Part shown: in pieces, positions 23,196 through 35,959 of the stretch
Layout: every line of letters starts with the position of its first letter
Position numbering within the stretch: the stretch's first letter is position 1
Origin: Ischnura elegans
Taxonomy: Eukaryota; Arthropoda; Insecta; Odonata; Coenagrionidae
Length of the DNA: 64,000 nucleotides
Direction: 5' to 3'
Assembly (NCBI RefSeq): GCF_921293095.1
Contig: NC_060251.1
Coordinates: 58,855,585-58,919,584, forward strand
Notes under the pieces: model-generated
Seen by the model: only the letters and a program-made list of their open reading frames with translations
Told to the model about the DNA's origin: nothing
Database searches by the model: none
Program-made: the position numbers and the translations under genes

Positions 23196-25807
23196 AGAAA
23201 TTCAATTCAATATTTTTTTAGGAATACGGGATAGCGGTTATGCTGACTTTGTGGTGATCATTCAATTTAATTATAGTTTTTTTTTAAAGAAATCGTCGTT
23301 AAGTCTAAGGGTATTTTCCTTAATATTCACATCGTAAGTTTTTAATGATAAATAGATGAAATACACTAAGTTTATGGAACCACGTCCCAAGTTACACAAG
23401 CCATCAACCGTAAGTCACAGGTGAATTACTGGCGCGGCGGTGTGGATTGTTGGTTTTGGTGGGAGATTGTGCTAACGTTATTGGATAATGAGCATCAAAG
23501 GGCATTTTAATTCAATATCGTCAAATTTAATCAATTTTTGGTAAATTCTTTTCATGCCTCCTGGTATAACCCCGTTTAAAGTCACGCACCTTAGAAAGGC
23601 CTATTTTCAGTATGGGCGAGGTATTAGCTTGGCAAAACTCTGATAGATACTTTTTTGCCTAATCGTGATTTTCTTCTCGGTTAAAAAATCCTAATTTTTT
23701 CATATTAATGTTTACATTCCCTCACTCATTAGAGGCTCATCTTATAAAAATGTTCGTAGGCATGTTAACTTCCGCCAACACATCAGATTCGTACATTCTG
23801 CACACCTATGCTCCAATATTTTATCCTTCTTTTACCCTCCATGCAATAATCAGGCGTTCTTACACATGTCACCAGCATGTAGGGAGTCCCAATGGCCAGG
23901 TGACTCAAAATCATGATTTATTCCGAGTTATTGTACTCATAAAAAATATGGATTGACTGCATTGTTTTCCTTATTTTGACAGTTGTGCTCAAAATATGCT
24001 AGTTTCTTGGCACCTTGTAGCACCTTGTAAATAATTACTCATTCAACAATTTAACTCGAAGGTTGCATTGAATGGTCTAGGGTAGAGCTCATCCCGTACA
24101 TAGCCATAGGCGAGTTTATTTCACATATTCTAGGTCCGGGGGTAGTTCATTTTCCTGGGCAACCTCGTTTCTCGAGGAATTTTAATACCCTAATACTACC
24201 CTATTGCTCTAACTCTTCACACGTGATGTGATCCTGGGACTCTTTGATTACCAACCAAGCGGTCTACTCAGAGTAGACAGCGACGCGTCGCGACGCTCCC
24301 CTTGGAAATATTACTGCAGCTGAATTATCTGGGTAAAAATATTCCCCTTTTTTTATATAATCGTTGATTGATGTGCTTGTTACGGATCTTAGTTCGTTCT
24401 TTCAACAATCAGGGAGAGTGTATTTGCAAAAAGTTATTTAGGAATAAAATTCATGAGTTCATTGTTTGAATTCATTCACATTTTAAAAGTGAAAATCCTC
24501 TATTTTCACTTCCTCTGGTATCGGATATTGCCACACATTGCGCCTGTACCCCCGAGCACAACGCAATGATTTTCTTTTATATCCTTTCGGTTGGTGAAAG
24601 GGACAGTGAAATTTTGTTCCTCTAGGCTGCCAGAATTCTATCGGTTTTGTTTACGAGTTGCGGGACCTCGGCTGAGAGCAAAATTTCCAAGGTGTGGAAT
24701 TAAGTGTTTTGGTTCATTTTCATTCCTGTTTTTGAAGAAAAGATAGGTGAATAATTGCATAAATAGTATGAAGCAACTGAGTGGATTGACGTTCAATTTT
24801 GTGCTCTCGGGATCTTTGAATGTTGAGATGGAATATTGTTGTCTCAGACTGTCGATTCGATTAGCAGTTTAACCTATGTTTTAACTGTAACAATACTAAT
24901 TAAATAATTATTGTAACCGTCGGGTATATGTGGCGGTGAGAAACCAAAGGATACAGGTTTTTTTTTCAAACAGATTTTTGTACAGAAATTAGGTAAGGAA
25001 AAAAATGAGATGGACTAGATATTTAGTAGCGCATTAGATTTTCCACTTGATGTCAGCACAGGACACATACTCACTCGTATCCCTTGGCCACCAAGTTTTT
25101 GTATATTTCTTTTATACATTTCTGTGCTCATAACTCCGTTCAGAAAAAATATCAATTGTACCCTTTGGCTTCCCATCCCCTCGTATATCATCAGCAGGAT
25201 ATATTATACCACTCATGACAATGCTGCGGCTTAAATTATAAGCCAAGTAATAGCGAAAAAGTGCAATTTTGTTGAAGATACCTACCCGCACTTCGAATAC
25301 ATTCCAAGTAAAATACTATAAAACAAAGTATACACTATTTTGGGACGAAAAAATATACTCAGATACAGCAGTAGCTTATAACAGGAGGTATACTAAATAT
25401 TAATCATAAATAAACCAAAATATTAATCATAAATAGAAATGAAAGAATAAAAAAATAAATGTACATCTCTACCAGTAGAACTGAAAATATTATTGATGAA
25501 AAACTAGATATAAATCATAAGCTTCACTGTCAGTGTCAATTTGTATCTCAGCACGAAGTTTCAAGAACCCTTTCTTTCCCTCCCTCTTCACACAAAATCA
25601 AAAATCTATCCAATAATTCATGAAAAAATTATATTAAAAACATGCAATATCGCTAAAAAATATCTCAGGCAGCCAGAGTATAACCATTGAATGTGACTTG
25701 GCGTACGCCCATTATATCAGATTGAGCAAGAATCACTTTAATCGAGATGAAAATAATATTATTGAAATATCCATAATTGTCTGTTACTAAATAGAAAATT
25801 TTACTTG
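23196..25807. other. AT-rich intergenic; nothing assigned
   Basis: No exon series, RNA gene or bounded repeat found. Confidence 0.4.
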
Positions 25808-26077
25808 CAGTAGAACCTCGATTATCCGGATTAATGGAACCGGGATTGACCCGGATAAACGAAAATCCAGATAAACCGGAAGCCATAGAGTTATCAATAG
25901 AAAAATTATGAGACCTTTTCAGTACTAGAAAAAATGTATTTTTGTATCATGATATCGGCTATAAGTGCAACTGAGTACACAATTAACCGAATGTAAAGAA
26001 AAAAATATTTAGTTTTTGTTTACTAATAAATCGTCCAGCTTTCTTTGATTTATTTTTTTGCCGTTTAACCGTTGCAC

Positions 26078-26804
26078 AATAGGGTAGTTTCCTTCATCAA
26101 AGAAAACGAAAGGCATTGACTGCGATTCGTTACCCACCATTAGTGTATTCATAATATACAAATTATTTGGTTTTAGAAATACCGGTTTAGACGAATGGCA
26201 ATGGTCCATTTTTATCCTCATTTGAAAACGGCCAGATTGGCGCCCACGCGATGCCACTCCAAGTGACGTCACAGGGTACCCGCACGGGTAATTTTCAGAA
26301 ATATTGACCTAGATCTTTGATCAGGATAAACACACACACACTTTCTATACGAGTAGATTGGAGTTATTCATCGTCTGAGATTACCAATGCATGCATGAGG
26401 CACAGAGCTCAGGGAAACATGTCTTAATAATCACCTATTAAAACTGGCTAAGGTCGGAAAGTTTTCTTCGTTTGATAAGGCATTAATAAACCTTTTTTAA
26501 GCCAAGCGCTACCAGCCAGCAAGGTACTCAGCTACCCGCTAGCATCCTGCGTCCTATCAGAGCTCAGAGCCTTGATCAAGGTCACCTCACAAGGCGGGAG
26601 GGGGAACCAGAAATGCGTCGCACGGACTTTTTCCCATCATTCCTACTTAGCAGTCGCGTTTTCGCGCGCTTGAAAATTATCACTTTTCATTTAATCGCGA
26701 AAAATAGATATCGTCATTTAAAAATCTAAATGCGTTAAATACGTACTCCAGGAGTAATAATCTTTCGATTTAGGCAATAAAAAATAATAGAAAACCACCC
26801 TATT
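26078..26804 (+). repeat. Family-A interspersed element, copy 2 (longest)
   Basis: Starts AATAGGGTAGTTTCC and ends AAAACCACCCTATT. Internal landmarks shared with the other copies include CCACCATTAGTGTATTC, CATGTCTTAATAATCACC and TACTCCAGGAGTAATAATC. It carries an extra block at 26286-26331 that is absent from the other copies. Confidence 0.75.
26286..26331 (+). repeat. 46-bp perfect direct repeat, copy 1 (inside family A)
   Basis: Identical over 46 bases to 26867-26912. Starts GGGTAATTTTCAG and ends TCAGGATAAAC; followed by a short CA run. Confidence 0.9.
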
Positions 26805-26866
26805 GCGTAATCGCTTGCTTACCAAAAGTTAATTCGGTGCAGTGTCAGGTGTACCTAATTCTAATA

Positions 26867-26912
26867 GGGTAATTTTCAGAAATATTGACCTAGATCTTTG
26901 ATCAGGATAAAC
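26867..26912 (+). repeat. 46-bp perfect direct repeat, copy 2 (Tigger-like arm)
   Basis: This copy merges into the GGATAAACC right arm of the surrounding Tigger-like element, so it is probably the source and 26286-26331 the patch. Confidence 0.85.
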
Positions 26913-26955
26913 CGAAGAGCCGGATCATTGAGGTAGGGACGAACGAGGTTCTACT

Positions 26956-29493
26956 CTACTTCAATTCTAGTATTTGATTTATTGTTTTTATTAATATTTC
27001 CTCAACGTAAGCTATGACAATGCTCTAGTTATTTATGCATTACATCCAGATTTTGTTAACTTCTGCGCGCTTCAATAGGAAAATATTGCGATATTCTGAT
27101 GTGAAAGTGAATGTGAAATTATATTATTCATATATTTTCCTGGTGTAATACAACGACATCGCGCTTAAAATTTCCGTGGAGAAAGAGGCTTGCGTGCCCG
27201 CGGGCTAGCATGGAAGGAAAGCGGTGAAATGACATAAATAGTTGCAAGTGCATGAACTTATTTTCGGGAATAGTTGCGAGTCCACTACCTCTTGCATCGC
27301 GTTTAAACTGACAGCGAAAGTGAATTATGTTGTAAGCTTTTGTCGCTCTCTTACGGCTTCCCCGCGGGGAGAAGAGAAAGTGATTTTTCCCAAAATTTTC
27401 GGTTGTGGCCTCGGCGAAAGGTATTGTCATGGAAGGTCCTTTGGCGATGCCCTGTCGAGAAGTTGACCGTTGGCGGTCGAAGAGTTTGAAGGAATACGTC
27501 TGCGCCTTTCTCCCACCCGCGTCACGGCGCGCGCCTGACCGAGTGAAAGCCGTATAACTTTAGATGGGCGTTACAAAATCATGTCCGCTTGGATAACGCA
27601 GTCCGAGATAGTGTGACCTCATGGAAGGTCGAGTTAAAATAGTGTATGCTCTCAACGTGACCTGCTGTTGCTCTGCATTACTCCTGTGGTTAAAATCGAT
27701 CTCTATGTATGTACGGTTGTACTCATCGTAGTCAGCCGATATTTGGAGGAATGTAATTCGTCATTCAAAAAAAGTTGGGGAGTTATTCATAACTTTATTA
27801 CATGCATCATAATATTACAGGCATTTCACTTCATGTATTTAATTGGGAGATAAACGTTAATTTATATGATGGACCTCAAATATTTAGGGGGCCTTAAACT
27901 CATTGCTATAAAAATTGGGGCTCAAATGGAGATTATGATAATTAATTTTAATCAGTTGTATTGTGTTCAAATTATATCATATCCTAGCATATCTTATATT
28001 GAAAACTAGGCTAATTTTGTTTTCGTGATACATGTGTAACTAAAGAAAACTGATGTCTCTAACATTTGTCAAGTACGAATAGATTTCCATCCTTCCCGCC
28101 GAACGCTATCCACCCCCCAATGATGAAAGCGCATACCGCGTAAACGGAAATTCCAGCGCTGATCCGCACGTCGTTACTTTCTAAGGAGTAGTATTAGGCA
28201 GCGTGCTCAACCGTGGACCTTGTTTATTATATTACACTTAACTTTTACCAGTCATTTATAATTGTAACCTTCCTATGCGTCTGTTAATTTCTACTAATAT
28301 TTACTTTTCTGCTTTATCGTATATGTCTTCCCCCATTTCTTGATTACGTAACTTGCACCCTATGGGCGGCCCTAAACGTTATTTTTCATATAAATTGTAT
28401 TTGTTGTTTTTGTGTTGTTTCCGTATAAATTGAACTTCAAGTTACTTGAAGTGAGTTACGATTAATGGTTTAATATAGGTAACGATGAATAGTACATAAT
28501 TTTTAACGCAATGTAAACAATTTGCTCGGGTACCGGTACGAAAGAAGCTTATCATTCAATGGTTTTATTAATAAATATCCTCAATGGTATAAAGCAAAGA
28601 AAAACTTGTGCATGTCCTCAATCTCGCTTATTTTATAATTGCGATAAATTAGAAATATGGCATTATGTATTCCAGGAAGGTATATTTTAGTATGATTTTA
28701 CAAAATTTAACATTATATCATAATTGTTACGTTAGATGTATTTTTTCAACAGGAACTTGAATTGCAATGTATCGTAGTGGGTAGCTTTGTTATGAGGAAG
28801 GGATTATTCGCATTACAACGTGCCTTTTATAATTGTGTATGATGCTGTTTTAGTGTTCCTTTAACATTTATACACAATTATTAACTCACATTATTTTATG
28901 TTTTCCACTAGGAACGAACTTGGTAGTACCTGAATACAATTTTATTGAGTATTTCTATATGTACTCTTCTGATTGTACTTCATAGACTATCTCGCTAAAA
29001 GTGTTATCTTTCCGGTTTTATTTTATGACCTTGTCAAAAATGAACAAGAAACCTTGGGAAACAGTTTTGTTTGAGAGTGCTCGAATTCTCGTTGCAGAAA
29101 TTCAGATCGCTATTAAAATATTAATTTTATTTTTACGAAAAACTAGGCATCAATTCCACCGTAAAAGTCAAATAAATGCACTTCACTCCACTAATGGTTG
29201 CGTTATCTACTAAAGTGTGTTGTTATTGAAGTCAAACCAAGTATGTAGAATGAAGATGTATATGAAGATATGTATAACATAAATTAAGGAGAGTTGGACG
29301 TAAAAACTTGAATAAGTGTTATTTCAAAAATATGTGGTTTGAAATTTCGAATTAATATAACTCTAATTTTATTTTTCAGCATCGAAATATTTTATTAGTA
29401 TATACTACTATGGCCTATCCCCTTTGATTTTAACCATATTCCCTAGCTTTCTCTCCCATATTTACCCCATGTCCATCGTTTTCAGCGCCCTTA
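26956..29493. other. Intergenic, with a CpG-richer patch at 27150-27600
   Basis: The patch at 27150-27600 is richer in CG dinucleotides than its surroundings, but no exon or promoter can be supported. The rest is AT-rich with no assignable feature. Confidence 0.4.
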
Positions 29494-29546
29494 TGTAGTA
29501 CCATAGAGTAAGTATATATAAGAATATACTTACTCTATGGTAGTAC
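29494..29546. repeat. Near-perfect hairpin, arm ACCATAGAGTAAGTATAT
   Basis: About 23-base arms with a 6-7 base loop. The inner arm matches the palindrome at 2477-2503. Confidence 0.75.
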
Positions 29547-29775
29547 ATATAGTATTTTCCTATCCTCCTTTCTCAGCGTGGCATGTTTCAAATTTGCCGT
29601 GTTAGGTGGTGAAATTAACGTTTATTTATTAAAATTATTTTAAATCCCGCTGAATCAGAAATCGAAGACAGACCTTTGGCTTACCGAGACGCCACGTAGA
29701 CCATTACTTTGACCGTTCCTTCGTTACCTTGGTAATTTTACCCAGGAGCATATTATTATTATAGTATTCTACCGA

Positions 29776-31113
29776 TTAAGGTAGGTTTCCATGGAGTACT
29801 AAAGAGGTGATCTGGGAGCCTCCCTTTCCTTCCAACACTGCCTTCTTTAATTCACTGTAAGGCCTACTCTCTTTCAATCTATCTAAAAATCCTATTCTTT
29901 TCCTTCCCCTCCCTCGTTTCCCCAACATTCTACCCTCCAACACCATTTTCAACATCCCCTCACCGCTAAGCACTAACTCCATCCAAACCTTCTGTCTTCT
30001 GCGTATCTCATCTAAAAGCTTTCTCTCCTCGCCAACCATATCCAGCACTTCGTCGTTCCTTTTCCTCTCCGTCCATTTCACCCTCTCCATTCTTCTCCAT
30101 ACCCACATCTCGAACGCCTCCAATCTTCTCTCGTCTTCTTTCCTCAGAGTCCACGTTTCCGCACCGTAGAGAGCTACACTCCAAACCAAACTCTTCACTA
30201 ACCTTTTCTTTAAACTCTTACACAACGATCCTCTCAGAAGCTCCTTCCTGCTTATGAACGCCTCCTTCGCTAATGCTATTCTCTTCCTGATGTCCTTACT
30301 ACTGTATCCGTTTTCCTCTAACGTACTGCCTAAATAGTTGAATTGCTCAACCTGCTCAAGTTTTTCACCACCCACCTTTATCTTGAGTCTCACATTCCTC
30401 GCTCGTGATGCTTTACAAAACCGCATTACCTTAGTTTTCTTATGATTAATCCTCATCCCAAACTCCTCGCAACGTTCGTATAACGCATCCACTAGGGCCT
30501 GAAGCCCCCTTGCTGACTGACTGATCAACGCCTGGTCATCCGCGAATCTCACTGATTTGAACATCATTCCTCCCACTTTTATCCCAGCTTCTAACTCATC
30601 CCACGCTTCCCTTACCATCTCTTCAGCATACACGTTAAAGAGCAGTGGCGATAGAGGACAGCCTTGCCTCACACCTCGGCCAATGCTTGCCCACCCAGAT
30701 TCTCCGTCCGCTATCCTCACTTGCGCAGTCTGGGCCATATACAGATTACAAATCAGTCGTCTATCCCTCCAGTCTACACCTATTCTCTTGAGAATATCCA
30801 TTAACTTTACCCAGTTCACCCTATCAAACGCTTTTTCAAAATCCACGAAACACACATATACATCCTGCTCATATTCTAGGTTCCTCTCCACGAGGGCCCT
30901 CATTATTGCTATTGCATCACGAGTTGACTTCCCTTTTCTGAAACCAAACTGATCTTCGCCCAAATACTCGTTTGCCCTCGCCTCCATTCGTCTGTTCAAT
31001 ATCCTCAGCACTACTTTAGCCGCATGGGATATTAGGCTGATAGTCCTATAATCTCCGCATTCCACAGCTTTCTTCTTTTTCGGAAGCGGAATTAAAACCG
31101 TCTTCACGAAATC
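29776..31113 (-). pseudogene. RTE reverse transcriptase domain and C-terminus
   Basis: RT motifs occur in order: IPLPKKKKAVECGDYRTISL, then DQFGFRKGKSTRDAI, YVCFVDFEKAFDRVNW (motif A, catalytic Asp), GVRQGCPLSPLLFNVY (motif B) and RFADDQALISQ (motif C, FADD). The thumb and a C-terminal AETWTLRKED...WVWRRMERVKW block follow. The sequence is uninterrupted for about 445 residues, so the RT looks biochemically intact, but it is separated from the endonuclease by the TAG. Confidence 0.92.
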
Positions 31114-31116
31114 CTA

Positions 31117-32236
31117 CGGCCAACATCCCTCCTCATAGATCTTGCGCACTAGTTCGAAAAACCTTTTCTTACCTTCATTCCCTAGATTCTTCAGAAGCTC
31201 ACACGGGATGTTGTCCACGCCTACTGCTTTCCTAGCCTTCATATCACGGAGTGATCTCTCTATTTCTGAATCTAATATCTCCGGCCCAAGATTATCCTCC
31301 TCCACTGCACTTTCCTCCTCTAGAGTCAATCTCTCTGGTCTGTTCGTTCCGTCATACAGGTCCTCCACGTATTCCTTCCACCTACCCTGTACCTCTTCTC
31401 GCTCGGTTAGCATCCTCCCATCTTTAGCCTTAATTTTAGACATGGCTTGTCCTCTTTTGCCGCCCGATAGCGACTTAACTTTGGCGTACAACGCGCCTAC
31501 TTCTCCATCCTTCTGGAACTTTTCCATTTCCTCACACTGTCTTTTCCACCAAGCCTCCCTTGCCCTCTTAGTTTCACGTCGTAATCGATTATTCAATTCC
31601 CTATACATTCTTTTGCCCTGTTCTGTGTCCACGTTCTTCCACTTCCTCCTCTCCTCCATTTCATTTACCATTGCCTCCGTTATCCACGGCTTCTTTATCC
31701 TTCTACTGTCAACGTAACCAATTGACTTCTCCGCCGCTTTGACTATTCCCGTTTTTATATTATCCCATCTTTCCTCTACCGTCTTGGTACTTTCAATCTC
31801 CCGTATACTAATGTCCACTAGCTCCTGATATTCTCTCCTCATACTCCCCTTCAGGGCTTCTACGTTCCATTTCTTCGCCTTCCTAACTTTCATAAGTCTT
31901 TTGAATCTTACGTTGCATTTCATGAGCACTAGATTGTGGTCCGAATCCGCATCCGCTGCAGGGAAGCTGCGCGAGTTTTTCACACTGTTCCTAAACCTCT
32001 GTCTTACCATAATGTAGTCTATTTGATATCTCCCCGCATCCCCTGGACTTTTCCACGTGTACCTTCGCCCTTTATGATGATTGAACCATGTGTTTGTGAT
32101 GAATAATTTGTTTCTCCTACAAAATTCTGCTGCTTTCTCTCCCCTGTCGTTCCGTTTTCCTAGACCAAAATCTCCTATTTCGTTTCCATCCCTCCCTTCC
32201 CCGACTGAGGCGTTCCAGTCCCCCATCACTACCAGA
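31117..32236 (-). pseudogene. RTE endonuclease C-terminal part and linker
   Basis: Continues in the shifted frame with MGDWNASVG, RYQIDYIMV and SDHNLVLMK, the remaining catalytic Asp/His motifs of the endonuclease fold. A charged helical linker follows, then the pre-RT block ending VGVDNIPCELLKNLG and EEGCWP. It stops at TAG 31114-31116, just before the RT domain. Confidence 0.87.
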
Positions 32237-32242
32237 TTTTTT

Positions 32243-32890
32243 CTTACCCGGTGTGTCTCTAATTATTTCCTCGAGCTGTTCATACACCTCGTCTACTTCT
32301 TCCTCCCTATGATTGCTAGTGGGCATGTAAACCTGGACCACCACAAGGTTGGTGGGCCGCGCCTCAATTTCTACCACCAGAATCCTATCGCTTACCTGGT
32401 CTATACCTACCACACGCTTACCCATCTTCCCGTTTAATACTAAAGCTACCCCTCGCTGGCTTTCTTCCCCTCCACTATATATAACCCTATACCCATCACT
32501 CCAATAGTCCCCCCCATCCCTCCACCTCACCTCGCATAATCCTAAGATATCTATCCTCCCTTTATCCATTTCCCTTTTGATATTTTCTAACTTTCCCGCC
32601 CTCATCATAGTCCTCACATTCCACGTCCCCACATTTATAGCAGACTTCTTCTTCTCCATCTTCTTGGTCTTCTTTTCTTCTTTCTTCATTGCTACTTCCA
32701 CTGATGTTAATGATGATAAGTCTCTGCAAGGATTTCGCATGTTGGCGACCCCGAGGACCTTGCCGACCTCGTTGCCGTGCCCGACACCCGCCCTTTGCGG
32801 ACGGGTCCCGGGCGATGAGATTCCGAGGCTCATTTGGTTGTACTCCATGTGTTCAGGGAAGAGATAGTTGGTAGGGTTTCCCACTTCCAT
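32243..32890 (-). pseudogene. RTE endonuclease, N-terminal part
   Basis: Carries the exonuclease-endonuclease-phosphatase motifs VGTWNVRTM and LGLCEVRWRD (metal-binding Asn and Glu), then VVVQVYMPTS. Preceded by a Lys-rich linker (KKEEKKTKKMEKKK). The frame is lost at the A6 run (32237-32242), where the continuation shifts by one base. The start is uncertain: the first ATG lies at 32890, inside a GC-rich segment that may be partly 5'UTR. Confidence 0.85.
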
Positions 32891-33169
32891 TCCAACAGTG
32901 TTTTTTACGTGACACCATCACGCGGACTACCTTTCGTCTGGCTCCTACCCTTCGACCTATCTGGCATGGGTGGCCCTACCGGGAATAATTTAGAATTAAT
33001 CCCGCCAGTGCAGCTCTAGGGGTCATAGGAGCGCGCAAGCCTTTCCACCGCGACAAGGTTGTAGCCCAAGGGAAAGGACACCAGGAGCATAGTGTTAGAT
33101 AATTTTTCTTCAGTGTCAATCAACATGAAAGTCAAACTGTTCCAACTCATTTTAGAAAGAATTTGCGTA

Positions 33170-33400
33170 TTGCATGGCCAATGCCAATATCATATTGGTC
33201 AATGTAATAAGATAGAAGGGAATTTCTGGAAATAATATCTGCCATTACCCGGGAATCACTTCAGAGCCCTCGCCGTGGGTGGCTGTTTAATGTTTATGCG
33301 CTTTCTGGATCTGATTTCCAAGGTATGCGATGAGTATTTTTTGAGTCTACTAAGATATAAATATTCTAATGGTAGTGCTTTTGCGTTCACAACTTACTGG
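33170..33400 (+). repeat. Duplicated segment S1, copy 1
   Basis: Matches 35960-36170 through TCAATGTAATAAGATAGAA, CTCGCCGTGGGTGGC and CTGATTTCCAAGGTATGC. Diverged, with small indels. No coding content recognised. Confidence 0.75.
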
Positions 33401-33839
33401 AAAACTAGGCTCATTGTGGTAGTTGGCTGAGATACCCTGAATATGATGTAGAGGACATGGCGGCGAGATAATTCAATCCCTTCGGGGAGGGTAATTGGAG
33501 CCTTGAACGTCTTCCGAGCACAATTTGTTATCCGCCTTTGCTCTCCTCAACTCGAAGACATTTCCGTGAGCAAGGCGGTGAATTTCTCAATGCCTTGTCC
33601 TCCGACGTTCCATTACTCTGAGAACAGCTGAGCCAACATTGCCGTCATCTTTCCCTGAAACTAAAAATTATCGCGCTCGAGATCCAAAGTGTGCAAATTT
33701 TCGTGTAGGAGATCTAAAACGTTTTTGATATTTAAAATTATTGACAGTGATAACCGCGCTATCTAATGTATTCATTACTATAGAGTCCAAATTATTTCAA
33801 GTATTCCCAAGGTATGATTTATGACTACTTTCTTTAAAA
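33401..33839. other. Spacer between S1 and S2; nothing assigned
   Basis: No gene, RNA or bounded repeat seen. Confidence 0.4.
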
Positions 33840-33965
33840 AATCTGTAATTATATTATTATACTGCCTTGATAATCGTATATTGCTGTCGGAACTATGGTC
33901 AGGAATTAAGTAATTTTTTACTTTACTCTTATTTAGTCGCAGGTAATTTACTCTAAATTGACTTA
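33840..33965 (+). repeat. Duplicated segment S2, copy 1
   Basis: Matches 35645-35765 through ATTATACTGCCTTGAT, ATGGTCAGGAATTA and GCAGGTAATTTACTCTAAAT. Its order relative to S1 is reversed in the second locus. Confidence 0.75.
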
Positions 33966-35644
33966 AATATTGAAATTGATTTTAAATGGTTTTTTCCTCT
34001 GTGTTCATACATATTTATAGATTCATTTATTCGTGTTCTCTTATATATCTTTCTCACTAGCATATATTCCTCATAGATGCAGTAGCTTATTAAATATAGA
34101 TATTAAATGAGCGTATAATGTTTATTTAGTTAGGTGCAATTATTGCGAAGTCGTGATGAAAAGAAGTCCTATAGAGTTGGATATGGATTATGGATTAAAT
34201 GGATTTCATATGTAGGCATCTTGGTAAGTATGCTTTCTTCTTTAATTTCGCCTATTTTAATCGATGGTGAACTTGGAAAAAGTAAACATTCATGAAGATT
34301 AGAAAATGAGATTTAATTTCTCTAATTTTTAGTGGCACATATTTCATATTTTTTCAATTTTTTCACTATATTAATTTTTTATTTTTATCGTGCAGAAATG
34401 GTCATGGTCAAATAACAATATCAAGCTATTAACGCGGTATGTCCATTTCTAGTGTGGTTGCTATGTTGACCTTCGTGGGAGGATATATACTTATGCCTTG
34501 TATGTATTTCAAATTTTAAATCAATGGCGAGTTTCTATACAGTTACATTTTCCATGTCGTCCCAAATGTTTTCACGAATTCTCATAAAATAGGTAAACGA
34601 TTTTCTTGGCTTTTCGATACTTTGAATCCAAGCTTAGATGAATTATTTTTTTACCAAGGATTTTTTCCCGTCTAAATTGAGGCCAGGAAGGGATAGTTAC
34701 AAATGAGTGTTTTCCAAACTAAATGGTTGGTTGCAAAAATCGGATTTTATCGTATATTTGTCTCAAATTATATGATAATATTTTTAAACCATTTCATTTT
34801 ATAAGGACCAACTGATTTCGAACTATGAATGGTCATTGACCAGAATCATTTCAAAATGAGTTAGTTCGGTGGAAATGGCGCTGAAAAAAAAATATCATAC
34901 AAAAAATTCATCATTCTTTGTTCTTTTATCTGAATGTTTTTGAGCTTAATCTGTCTTTGCTCGTTATCTAGGAAATCAATTCTTCTCAAGCCGTGCAAAA
35001 ATAGCTATTTTCATTAATGGGATCATAGTATTCACGTAGTCGCAACGGGACCTCTTCAAATGAATGAGTTATGAAATCGTAGAGACGTAAATTATTTTTC
35101 CCATATTTGCCCAAGCCGTAAATTTTATTGCCCAGTGGCGTAATAGATTATATCTCTGGTAAGATCATAGTAAGGTTGGGTTCGTAGTTTTTGATGAGAC
35201 TCTGTGACGTTGCATTTTTAAATTAATTGTGTGATAAAAACATGCGTCAGACGATAGTGAATTGCTGATGAAAACAATCGTTAAAGGACAGGTGCAAGGG
35301 AAAAACGGCGGAGGATGATGAGATACTTACTAGTAGAGTAAGTGATTTTAGGGACGAACTGGGGCCTCCTCTAGCTTAACTGAGAGTTATGGCTAACCGA
35401 TCTTCGGAGTGGTTACTGATTACGATGAATTAAATAAATAAAGAAGCACAGAGTGCTTGCGGACGATAGTTTTGTAGAGCTGCGATGGGTGTAATTGGCT
35501 GGCGGTACGCTACAGAAATGCTAAATTTCCCTCATTTCGGGGGGAGGGGAATTAGCGAGACTCCAGCCCATCCGTCCTCTCCCCCCGTCCCCCATATCTT
35601 ATTTTAGGGACTGTGACATTGCTTGTGTGTAATATTTCGACTAT
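33966..35644. other. AT-rich spacer between duplicated blocks
   Basis: No gene or repeat boundary recognised. Confidence 0.4.
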
Positions 35645-35765
35645 ATGATCTAATCGTGTAGTATTATACTGCCTTGATTATCGTATATTATTGTCGGAAC
35701 GATGGTCAGGAATTATGTAGTTTTTTATTAGTAGTAGCAGGTAATTTACTCTAAATTAACTCTAA
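35645..35765 (+). repeat. Duplicated segment S2, copy 2
   Basis: About 85-90% similar to 33840-33965; here it lies upstream of S1. Confidence 0.75.
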
Positions 35766-35959
35766 TCTTGAGCAGTATTTTATAAAACTTGAGAAAATGG
35801 GGTCTGTTTGAAGGGAACGGAAATGTTCGTTTCCTAGAATTCAGGATTTTCATTTCGCTTCGAATATACCTAAACTGAGGCTTACAAACATAGTATTTTC
35901 TTACTCGCGAGGTATGGTCATGATCCCTTACGAAATCAATGGAAGCACACTTTGCTCCT

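Larger units (their letters stand above)
25808..26955. mobile_element. pogo/Tigger-like element, interrupted by family-A copy 2
   Basis: Left end CAGTAGAACCTCGATTATCC with CCGGATAAAC repeats; right end reads GGATAAACC, later GAACGAGGTTCTACT. Such CAGTAGAACCTC termini are typical of Tigger/pogo Tc1-mariner elements. No transposase frame remains. Family-A copy 2 lies inside, so this element is older. Confidence 0.6.
29753..33080 (-). mobile_element. End-to-end RTE-type LINE retrotransposon with 11-bp TSD
   Basis: A 3.33-kb non-LTR element. CCAGGAGCATA occurs exactly at 29742-29752 and 33081-33091, a perfect target-site duplication fixing both ends. On the minus strand the order is: 5'UTR (33080-32891), apurinic-type endonuclease, linker, reverse transcriptase, a very short 3'UTR ending TCGGTAGAATACT and an ATA-repeat tail. 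RTE-clade elements typically have this compact endonuclease-RT layout and microsatellite-like tail. Two lesions break the polyprotein: one extra base in an A run (32237-32242) and a TAG at 31114-31116. The perfect duplication argues for a recent insertion. 3' fragments of the family lie at 15043 and 37180. Confidence 0.92.

Noticed and set aside
30557-32437. Plus-strand open frames opposite the LINE
   Set aside because: They are antisense shadows of the endonuclease and reverse transcriptase.
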